Origin: Oscillospiraceae bacterium
GTDB lineage: Bacteria > Bacillota > Clostridia > Oscillospirales > Oscillospiraceae
Reading direction: 5' to 3'
Assembly (NCBI GenBank): GCA_902791215.1
Contig: CADAUZ010000002.1
Span: 122,706 to 186,705, forward strand
DNA: 64,000 nt
Shown here: one piece after another, positions 1-6,853 of the stretch
Layout of the letters: each line of letters starts with the position of its first letter
Numbering within the stretch: position 1 is the stretch's first letter
Program-made: the position numbers and the translations under genes
Notes under the pieces: generated by a model
Database searches by the model: none
What the model was told of the DNA's origin: nothing
What the model saw: only the letters and a program-made list of their open reading frames with translations

Positions 1-328
1 TCGTCCGTGCGTCGATCCGGTCGGTCTTAGTTTGACGAAGACTAAGACTTTTTCGGTAGAGATTGGTGTGCAGAGGGTTTATGACGTAGGTGACCAGACC
101 TTTGTCAAGAAGAAACCCGAGGATGTTGTAGCTGTAGTGTCCGGTAGCCTCAAGCCCTACTTTTATGTTGTCCGTAGGGTGAGCGCAAGACTGGATTCGC
201 TGCAGCAAGGTCTCGAAGCCTTCCAGGTTGTTGGCAATGGTGAATACATCGGCCAGCACTTCGCCTTCCGAGCTGAGGATAAAGCAGTCATGCTTGTCCT
301 TCGCCACATCAATTCCAACATAAACCAT
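1..328 (-). CDS. IS110-family transposase, N-terminal part (cut by window edge)
   Basis: The minus-strand frame starts at the ATG at 328 and stays open to the window edge, giving about 109 residues. It begins MVYVGIDVAKDKHDCF and contains GLEATGHYSYN and a KTDRIDART run. These are the first Asp, the Glu and the K-x-D-x-x-D block of the RuvC-like DEDD catalytic domain of IS110 transposases. The C-terminal Tnp_20 domain with the catalytic serine lies outside the window. A GGAGG ribosome site lies just upstream of the start. The family inserts by RNA-guided recombination without terminal inverted repeats, and its RNA is expected in the non-coding flank upstream of this start. Intactness cannot be judged here. 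Confidence 0.93.
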   Translation of the reverse strand, partial: MVYVGIDVAKDKHDCFILSSEGEVLADVFTIANNLEGFETLLQRIQSCAHPTDNIKVGLEATGHYSYNILGFLLDKGLVTYVINPLHTNLYRKSLSLRQTKTDRIDART

Positions 329-435
329 GATGATACCTCCAGGGTAAAGTTTTATGATGCTGCATCCACAGAGCACTTTGCCTTGTAACCTTGTTCCACA
401 TAAACCGTCTGGCGGTATCTAACTGATTAACAAAA

Positions 436-543
436 CTGCAAAGGGCTGTGGTCGGAGCCTTTCTGGAACCGTCTACGCGGTAGGAGGCAAAAACCAATCC
501 ACAGCATCCCTTGCAGTGTAGCACATGACCTTGGAGAGGGTCA
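436..543 (-). ncRNA. Putative IS110 bridge RNA core (two hairpins upstream of the transposase)
   Basis: Read on the minus strand, a short hairpin (TGACC at 543-539 with GGTCA at 530-526) is followed by a long one. In the long hairpin, arm 516-499 pairs with arm 451-436 (CTGCAAGGG...CTGTGG against CCACAGCCCTTTGCAG, with a small asymmetric bulge) around a loop of about 47 nt at 452-498. A short 5' stem-loop followed by a stem with a large internal loop is the known architecture of IS110 bridge RNAs, and the position just upstream of the transposase start is the expected one for the IS110 subgroup. A second, weaker pairing (ggtatc 414-419 with gatacc 332-337) could close a donor loop that overlaps the ribosome site. 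The RNA ends and promoter are not resolved. Confidence 0.5.
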
Positions 544-588
544 CTAAAAACTACTACTCTAGCATCTGCTTTCATAAAACGATTTTTC

Positions 589-1428
589 CTATGGAAAACG
601 CATCAAATGATACCTGCTGACTCCAAATCCGCTGGTGTCGCGAACGATTGCGGTTTTGCACAGGGCGGGGAGCCATTTGCGGCTGAAGGTGGTGGTGCCG
701 AAATAAGCGGCAAAGTTGGTAACGGGAAGCACTACCCAGTCGCTGTCTTCCTGCAGATTGGCCAGATAATACAAGGTCAGCGTGTACAGAATCTCCTCCG
801 GAATCTTAACCGGTGTGTTGTCCCTGATCCATTCTTCCTGTGCCTCGGTCAGTGTGATCTCATAATTTCGAAGAGGCCCCAACTCCAGCGCATCGGCCAG
901 GACGCCGTCGAAAGACAGGCTCCAAATTGCTGTCTTGGTCGGAGTAAAGAGCGGGACCTGGTAATGAAGAACACGATCCCGCCAGATTTTATCGAAAGTC
1001 TTCTCCAGATCAAGGCAGTGTTCCAGTCGCGTCTTCTGGACAAGACCCGGATTTGTTCGCGCGAAGGTGCAGATGCTGTGGACGTGTCGGACCAGCCAGC
1101 CCCAGCCTTTTTCGTCCACCAACTCCGGGAACTCTCCGTGCAGTTCCGCATATCCCGTCTTGTTTTCCCAGCCGGCCTTTGGGCCGGCTTTTTCCGTATC
1201 CGGGATACTGCACCATGCACAGAGCGCACGCCGGGCATGGTCAAGATCGGCATCTCTGCCTTTCCATAAATAGCCCCGTGCCACAATGGTCAGAATCCGC
1301 TGGAAACCCTCACCGGTCTCCAGCATATCCGTATTCATTCGTTTCATCCATGCCACGTCTTTTTTGCCCGCAGCCTTATATACGACCGGAGTTGTGTAAC
1401 ATGAAAACTCTTCTATCTCATTGATCAT
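589..1428 (-). CDS. Uncharacterised protein translationally coupled to the RNA-polymerase-like gene
   Basis: This is a 279-residue protein starting at the ATG at 1428. Its start overlaps the stop of the preceding polymerase-like gene as ATGA, so the two are probably translated together. A 17-codon upstream extension is possible but would overlap further. I recognise no family. It is rich in aromatic and charged residues, with no signal peptide or membrane segment. The last 70 residues (from about EEWIRDNTPVKIPEEI to the C-terminus SRYHLMRFP) alternate helices and short strands in a way that could be a winged helix, but this is a weak impression. The stop codon falls inside a small palindrome, ttttcctatggaaaa (584-598), right where the IS110 flank begins, so the C-terminus may have been altered by the insertion. 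Confidence 0.75.
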   Translation of the reverse strand: MINEIEEFSCYTTPVVYKAAGKKDVAWMKRMNTDMLETGEGFQRILTIVARGYLWKGRDADLDHARRALCAWCSIPDTEKAGPKAGWENKTGYAELHGEFPELVDEKGWGWLVRHVHSICTFARTNPGLVQKTRLEHCLDLEKTFDKIWRDRVLHYQVPLFTPTKTAIWSLSFDGVLADALELGPLRNYEITLTEAQEEWIRDNTPVKIPEEILYTLTLYYLANLQEDSDWVVLPVTNFAAYFGTTTFSRKWLPALCKTAIVRDTSGFGVSRYHLMRFP

Positions 1429-4394
1429 AACTGCTTTTTCAAAACCTCTCTCTCGATCTGCTCCGGGACAATATCCCATAGAAGATTCCGCTTTCCCAAC
1501 GCGACAATATAGCGAACTGCCATCTGTAAATCCACAATCTCCCGAAGCAGTGTTTGACAGGCGGCGGATACTGCCTCACGGGCGCTCAGATCCGGCGTCT
1601 TTTCTTCGTATGCCGTCATCATGTAGGAAAAGCTGTCCGAATCTTGCTCCCGGTGCAATTGCTTCCTTTCCGTTGCCTTGTTTTCATCATCAATGTCGCA
1701 GACCAAATCTGCAAGGATACGATAGCCACCGGCTCGAAAATCTGCCAACAGATCATAATGCTCCCTGCATTCCAGAAGATGATCCTCCAGAAAATCTATT
1801 CGCTCATCCCGCCGCATGAAGTGCCAGCTCAGATCGCGGATCAATGTGCGCAGCTTCACAATACGTTCAGCATCAAAGTCAGAGAAGAGAGAATACAGCT
1901 CATCTACATCATAGATATCTTCCTGACCGCGGGAATAGAGAATTCGGGAGATGTCGCTCTCTCGCCTGCGCGTTTGGATCGGAGCCTTGCACGCACGGAT
2001 GCGGGACAGACAGGCCTCAAACTCCTGAAGAAGCACTGACACAGAGGAAAGAATGCTTCCGTCGAGATTCTCCCGCCAACCCGTTTTTACGGCAAAGCGA
2101 AACAGCTCTTCATCAGACGCCGGGGCAGACTTCGGCTTAGGCGTATACTTTTCCAGCATGTAAGCGTAATAGGGCAGCCTCTCTACATTCGAGCTGACGG
2201 CGGACCAGTCGGTCGCCTCAATCTGCCGTTTCCGCTTCTTCCAGGACGATCGATCCTCTTCCAGCAGCTCCTTATACTTCAGAAATCCGCTGCGCTTATA
2301 TCGCCTGTCTTTCAAATAGTCGTCCAGATCGGGCTTGACACCGGTCTTGGCCGAGTCGATCTCAAGCCCGGACAGAATGGAGAGTATCTCCACTTCTCTG
2401 CTGCAGCGTTCCCGATCCTCAGCGGCAGAGTTTTCATCATAGGCGATGACGCTGCGGTTGAAGGCGGCGTTACAGATCTGACCTACCCGTGTAGAGAAGG
2501 TGTCCCGTATTGTGACAAACCGGTCGTGCCAGTTGTTTGCATCGCGAATGACAGCTTCCTCCGCGGGGATCAGAAGAAACGGAATGTCGCTTGTCGAATA
2601 CTCGTAGAAACGGGAGTGCCGCGCTACACAGCGTTTCACAATGGGATCGGCAATGGTCTTTACCATATCCCCGTCATAGTCGGCGCCGCCCAGACGTTCT
2701 GCAGTCATAGATTCTACATCCACCATCACTACATCAGACAGGTGACTCAAATATACTTGCCGCATATTATCCCTTTGGTTGTATGCTTTTAACTGCAGCT
2801 CTTCATTTCGGGAGATGTGCGGGTTGCGCAGAATCGTGCAGGCCTCATCATTTTGGTACTTTGCCTGTGGTGCATAGAAATATTGCGCACCGATCGGATT
2901 GTGCCAAACCTGCGTCCAGAAACTCCGCTCTCTTCTGGTTGTGGGAATCTCTGAATCCACAAGGAACGAGACAAGGGAAAGCAAGTCCCCGGAAAGATAG
3001 CGCACATCCCCCGACACCCAGAGTCTGCCAACCGTGTAGTCTTTCAAAGTTCGCTCTGCCATATCTTCAAGCTGCTTTGTAAAGACCGGCTCATGGATAA
3101 AGAGCGGGTTCTTTTTCAGTACTCTCGCTGCCGGGCTCTTCTGCCCGGCGAAGTATTCATAACGGTATTGCTCATTGCAGCAGAGGTCATAGTATCGCTG
3201 CTCTGTTGCCTTTGTGATCCAGTCCCGCGCATCTTTCGAAGGAGAGTGATCCCATCCGAGCGGCAGATCTGCCGGACGAAACTCTTCCGCAGTCATCGAC
3301 AATGTTGCGAGAAACTGATAGTTCAGCTGAGTCTGTTCCTGCGGTTCCTCCTTGCTGACGCCGGAGATGTACAGGGCGTGTTCATATTTATCAAAGGCGC
3401 TCCAGTAATCTGCCCAGTTCATTCCGTTCTCGGTAAGCCAGCCGAAGCCCTTGAACATGCTCTTGGTCAATACCACTTCGACCTGATCGACAGGATGCTT
3501 CAATCCCCAGATGTCTTGAATGATCGTTTTTCCGGATTTTTTCAGCAGCGTCTTGAAATCCACCTCATGCAGCATCCCCTTGACAAAAGGCAGGCGGATC
3601 TGAAAAGAATGGTGAGGATGCGCGCCGCAATAGATGCGGTCGATCTGTTCGGAAAAAGCTGTGGAGATCAGTCCCTCGCCGTCAAAGCGCAAGGACTTGT
3701 GCGGTGTAGCAGTATCGCTCTCTATGCGATGATATCGTTTGACACCTGGGCGTACATCTTCTCCTTTTACTGTGATGATTTTGGAGTAACCCTGGTAGGC
3801 TTCGTTATCTACAACAATAACGCAATGCTCACGGGTGAGGTCAACTCCCTCAATACGCTTTCCACTGGTCAGCATCAATCCGTTGTAGGCATAGAGCTTA
3901 CTGAGTTGACACAGGTTCACGCGCATGTCAAGCATGATTCGCTGCCGTACCGGCTCATACAGATCTGCGCGAATGAAAGAAAGCCTGCTCTCCCGACTCA
4001 TGCTGCTGGAGCGTTCAAAGGGAAGATAGTGATGGGGGCTGCCCCCAAAGTCCAGCGTAATCCCTTCCGACGAAAACATGGCTTCAACCTTCTTCTGACG
4101 CAGGGCAGCCTTATCGGAATTGCCGCAGTCAAAGATACCTGAGAAGTCCATAAAGAATATAACGTTCTCAAGATCTGTGCAGATCATATGGTCGTCAAAG
4201 GCAGTGTCCAGATTCAGCTGTCGCATGATTTGATAAAACAGAGCATTATCTTCCTGGACTTCCGTCCCCTGCAGAATACACTTTTTTGTGGCTGCTGCAG
4301 ATAAAGAGAAACTGTATCGACCGTCGTTCTCCTGCCGGGCGTAACCGATCACCAGGCGGGCGGACAGACGGTGAATTTTATAATAAACAGGCAT
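1425..4394 (-). CDS. Single-chain RNA polymerase / RdRP-like protein (double-psi beta-barrel superfamily)
   Basis: This protein has 989 residues. The start is the ATG at 4394, preceded by GGGAGC; a GTG nine bases earlier is possible. Three motifs appear in the order seen in cellular RNA-dependent RNA polymerases and phage YonO-like polymerases: RFDGEGLIS at about 236-245, FQIRLPFVKGMLHEVDF at about 264-280 (compare FQIR-x-G-x-KG in eukaryotic RdRPs), and ADYDGDM at 571-577, the Mg-binding DxDGD triad. The last is preceded by ILRNPHISRNE and LSHLSDVVMVDVES, matching the conserved stretch before the RdRP active site. The predicted activity is nucleotidyl transfer on RNA or DNA templates; which template cannot be told. 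It is the first gene of a two-gene unit on a mobile element, divergent from a RepA-like ATPase. The C-terminal 350 residues are helical and charged, with no recognised domain. Confidence 0.83.
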   Translation of the reverse strand: MPVYYKIHRLSARLVIGYARQENDGRYSFSLSAAATKKCILQGTEVQEDNALFYQIMRQLNLDTAFDDHMICTDLENVIFFMDFSGIFDCGNSDKAALRQKKVEAMFSSEGITLDFGGSPHHYLPFERSSSMSRESRLSFIRADLYEPVRQRIMLDMRVNLCQLSKLYAYNGLMLTSGKRIEGVDLTREHCVIVVDNEAYQGYSKIITVKGEDVRPGVKRYHRIESDTATPHKSLRFDGEGLISTAFSEQIDRIYCGAHPHHSFQIRLPFVKGMLHEVDFKTLLKKSGKTIIQDIWGLKHPVDQVEVVLTKSMFKGFGWLTENGMNWADYWSAFDKYEHALYISGVSKEEPQEQTQLNYQFLATLSMTAEEFRPADLPLGWDHSPSKDARDWITKATEQRYYDLCCNEQYRYEYFAGQKSPAARVLKKNPLFIHEPVFTKQLEDMAERTLKDYTVGRLWVSGDVRYLSGDLLSLVSFLVDSEIPTTRRERSFWTQVWHNPIGAQYFYAPQAKYQNDEACTILRNPHISRNEELQLKAYNQRDNMRQVYLSHLSDVVMVDVESMTAERLGGADYDGDMVKTIADPIVKRCVARHSRFYEYSTSDIPFLLIPAEEAVIRDANNWHDRFVTIRDTFSTRVGQICNAAFNRSVIAYDENSAAEDRERCSREVEILSILSGLEIDSAKTGVKPDLDDYLKDRRYKRSGFLKYKELLEEDRSSWKKRKRQIEATDWSAVSSNVERLPYYAYMLEKYTPKPKSAPASDEELFRFAVKTGWRENLDGSILSSVSVLLQEFEACLSRIRACKAPIQTRRRESDISRILYSRGQEDIYDVDELYSLFSDFDAERIVKLRTLIRDLSWHFMRRDERIDFLEDHLLECREHYDLLADFRAGGYRILADLVCDIDDENKATERKQLHREQDSDSFSYMMTAYEEKTPDLSAREAVSAACQTLLREIVDLQMAVRYIVALGKRNLLWDIVPEQIEREVLKKQL

Positions 4395-4501
4395 GTGTCT
4401 CACGCTCCCGCAGGCAAGGATACTACAAATGATTCAAAAATGCAATATAGAAACTGCTTCCACTTTTTTAGCGGAGGCAATATTTATATGGAGGTGTTTT
4501 G

Positions 4502-5563
4502 ATGAAAAAGATGGAAACCATCACCGCGCGGGAGCTCTATGAAATGAAACTACCGCCAGCAAACTTTGTTGTAGACGGCTTGCTGCCGAGAGGATTGCAT
4601 GTCTTCGCCGGGCCGCCCAAGGTCGGCAAGAGCTGGCTGCTGCTCCAGCTTGCGCTTGCCGTTGCCTCAGGAAATTCCTTCTGGGGACTGCACACGGAAC
4701 AGGGTACGGTTCTCTCCCTCTGCCTTGAGGACAACTATGCCCGGCTCCAGAAACGAATTTCGGAACTCACGGATGAACCGCCGGACACGCTGCACCTGAC
4801 CGTCCTCTCAAAATCTCTTGACGATGGCCTCTGCGAACGGCTCGAGATGTTTCTGAAAGAACATGCGGATACGAACCTGATCGTGATCGATACGCTGCAA
4901 AAGATTCGCGGCAGCGAAGGAGATGGCAATCTCTACGCCAGCGATTACCAGGACGTCGGAATGCTCAAGCGGATAGCGGATTCATATCAGATCGCAGTGA
5001 TCCTTGTGCATCACCTCAGAAAGCGGGAGGCCAGTGATCCGCATATGATGATCTCCGGCACCACAGGCATCGTCGGCGCCGCAGACGGAAGCTATGTTCT
5101 CTGCAAGGAGCACCCCGGAGATGTGGAAACGCAGCTCTATGTCCGTGGCCGGGACATTGAAGAAAAACAGTTTACGCTGGAGCAGGACAAGGAGTTCGGG
5201 GAGTGGATGATGGTGGAATGCGATATACCGCTGCAAAGCCTTTTGGAGAAGGAACCGATACTGATTCATGTGGTTGAGTTCGTCCGGGAACGCAAGCTCT
5301 TTGACGGAACGGCAACCGAACTCGTGGAGGAACTCAATTTGGAGATACAGCCCAACCTGCTCTCGCGGAAGATCCGCAGCAATCGGCAGGAACTGTTGCA
5401 CTTCGGTGTTTCCTTTGAGCCGTCACGGGATCGGAAGAAACGGACTTTCCTTCTGCGATACAACAGTGACTGTGACGGTGTGACGATGACTCACCCTGGG
5501 GAGCGTTATCGTCACGAAACCCGGAAAGCCTTGCAAACGCGGGAGAATCTGCGTGACGGTTAA
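4502..5563 (+). CDS. RepA-like AAA ATPase (AAA_25 type)
   Basis: This protein has 353 residues and starts at the ATG at 4502, with GGAGG at 4490-4494. The Walker A motif is GPPKVGKSW (about 37-45), the Walker B is NLIVIDTLQKI, and a RecA-fold sensor region VILVHHLRKRE follows. This is the RepA/KaiC-like ATPase family found in plasmid and integrative-element replication modules of Firmicutes, where it usually acts as a hexameric helicase or loader. The C-terminal 110 residues look like a winged-helix region (ATELVEELNLEIQPNLLSRKIRSN), as in other members. The tail after about residue 325 is irregular, and repeats in the DNA there (see the next entry) may reflect frame changes. It faces away from the polymerase-like gene across a 107-bp gap. 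Confidence 0.8.
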   Translation: MKKMETITARELYEMKLPPANFVVDGLLPRGLHVFAGPPKVGKSWLLLQLALAVASGNSFWGLHTEQGTVLSLCLEDNYARLQKRISELTDEPPDTLHLTVLSKSLDDGLCERLEMFLKEHADTNLIVIDTLQKIRGSEGDGNLYASDYQDVGMLKRIADSYQIAVILVHHLRKREASDPHMMISGTTGIVGAADGSYVLCKEHPGDVETQLYVRGRDIEEKQFTLEQDKEFGEWMMVECDIPLQSLLEKEPILIHVVEFVRERKLFDGTATELVEELNLEIQPNLLSRKIRSNRQELLHFGVSFEPSRDRKKRTFLLRYNSDCDGVTMTHPGERYRHETRKALQTRENLRDG

Positions 5564-5964
5564 AAAGGAACGAGCAATTCATCGTCACACGGGCAAGCGA
5601 ATCGTCACACCGCTGGAGGCAGCAAAACGCTCTGTGTGCGATACTGGGACGAGAGACGGGTCAACGCCTTGGGGAAAACGAAAGCGCAGGCAAGAGCAAA
5701 TAAAGCCCAAATTGGGAGAGGCAATGCAGGAGAGAAGAGAGACCAAAGGTACGACGAGAGGACGAGGCAGGAGAAAGCCCGTATACCGTTTCCGGAACCG
5801 GGCAGTCACAAACTCCCGCAGTGCGGGCGTTTTCAGGCGATTCGGGAGTATTCCGTTTGGCCTATTCAATTTTTAAAATTGTGTCATGTTGAAGGAAATA
5901 ACCGAAAGAATCCCCAATATTGCGGGCTTTCGGAGTATGACATACGGATAAAAAGAAGGGAGTT
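5564..5964 (+). other. Gap without a convincing gene; GTCACAC-type repeats at its left end
   Basis: No frame here has a credible start and composition. A 107-codon frame at 5553-5876 is Arg/Lys-rich and resembles no family. Copies of ATCGTCAC or its complement occur near 5479-5488, 5506-5513, 5580-5588 and 5599-5607. They could be iterons, or residual coding repeats of the ATPase tail after frameshifts. Confidence 0.4.
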
Positions 5965-6375
5965 TTGACCATAAAAGACGAAAAGAAGAGATACGCGCTT
6001 TATGTAAGCGAAGAGACCATGCAGCAGGCGGAAGACAATTATCGCGCGGATAATTGCAGAAGCCGCAGCGAGTATATTGAGAAAGCGATCCTGTTCTACA
6101 CCGGCTATCTCCACGCCAGGCACGCGGAGTATTATCTTCCGCGCATACTCAGTTCAATCTGGCAGGGGACGTTTGACGTGTTCGGCAGTCGGATCGGCAG
6201 ACTTATGTTCAAGCAGGCGGTCGAAGAAAATATCGGCAACCACATTCTTGCCGCCGATACGGATATGGATGTGGAGACTTATGAGAAGCTGCGCAGTCGC
6301 AGCATTCGTGAAGTCAAGCAGACGAATGGAGAAATCAGCTTCAAGGATGACCTGATCTTCCAGAAATCACTGTGA
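5965..6375 (+). CDS. Small ribbon-helix-helix-like protein
   Basis: This protein has 136 residues. The best start is TTG at 5965 after AGGGAG; no ATG lies near the ribosome site. The N-terminal 45 residues (RYALYVSEETMQQAEDNYRADNCRSRSEYIEKAI) show the pattern of a CopG/MetJ-type ribbon-helix-helix: a short strand, a helix, a turn with RSRSEYI, and a second helix. The C-terminal part has no recognised domain. It lies between the RepA-like ATPase and a terminator, so it could be a copy-number or transfer regulator of the element. That role is inferred from context only. Confidence 0.65.
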   Translation: MTIKDEKKRYALYVSEETMQQAEDNYRADNCRSRSEYIEKAILFYTGYLHARHAEYYLPRILSSIWQGTFDVFGSRIGRLMFKQAVEENIGNHILAADTDMDVETYEKLRSRSIREVKQTNGEISFKDDLIFQKSL

Positions 6376-6378
6376 CAT

Positions 6379-6419
6379 GAGCGCAGAGCGGAGTGACCTG
6401 TTCATTCCGCTCTGCGCTC
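6379..6419 (+). terminator. Rho-independent terminator after the ribbon-helix-helix gene
   Basis: Arms 6379-6396 and 6402-6419 (gagcgcagagcgga... / ...tccgctctgcgctc) form an 18-bp stem with near-perfect pairing and a 5-nt loop, followed by TTTTA. Confidence 0.85.
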
Positions 6420-6527
6420 TTTTATGATCGGGAAGGAGAGAATGCCCTAAAAAGATACAAAAACAAGCCGGCATGTCACGCGGCATGCTGAACATATCTA
6501 TGAAAAGAAAAAGGTGGTGACTTCATC

Positions 6528-6725
6528 GTGGCAGACAAAACACTCAACTACAGTTTCTTCAATCCAAACACGGTGGAGGACACCGCGGACTTCCTGATGA
6601 AGTTGTTTGTGGAAGTGAACCGTCCAAAAGTGGATGCAGCAATTCGCAAGGCTGCGGAAACTTCACCGGGGCTTGATACCTTCCTCTCAAATGAATCTTC
6701 AAACTCGGCGGAAGCAATTGAATAA
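6528..6725 (+). CDS. Small hypothetical protein of the mobile element
   Basis: This protein has 65 residues and starts at GTG 6528 after AAGGTGG. The sequence begins MADKTLNYSFFNPN and continues with a helix (VEDTADFLMKLFVEVNRPKVDAAIRKAAE). Small proteins with a YxFFNPN start followed by a TADF...KLF helix commonly precede large serine recombinases in Firmicute integrative elements, but their function is unknown to me. It sits between two hairpins and is probably expressed separately from the ATPase gene. The coding call rests on the ribosome site, composition and that positional precedent. Confidence 0.6.
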   Translation: MADKTLNYSFFNPNTVEDTADFLMKLFVEVNRPKVDAAIRKAAETSPGLDTFLSNESSNSAEAIE

Positions 6726-6746
6726 ATCTGTGAAAATTGAACGAAT

Positions 6747-6775
6747 CGGCCCCCTTCCTTTTCGGCAGGGGGCCG
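6747..6775. other. GC-rich hairpin before the recombinase gene
   Basis: A perfect 9-bp inverted repeat cggccccct / agggggccg (6747-6755, 6767-6775) is not followed by a T-run on the plus strand. It could be a weak terminator for the small gene or part of a recombination or regulatory site. Confidence 0.4.
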
Positions 6776-6853
6776 CAAACATTCAGGTAGCTATTTGAAA
6801 AACAAAATGCTATTGTGTCCGGTGCAGAGACAAAAGAAAGGAGGGGCTAAAAT

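Noticed and set aside
5553..5876. 107-codon frame after the RepA-like ATPase
   Set aside because: It is Arg/Lys/Thr-rich with no family resemblance, overlaps the ATPase end, and has no ribosome site.
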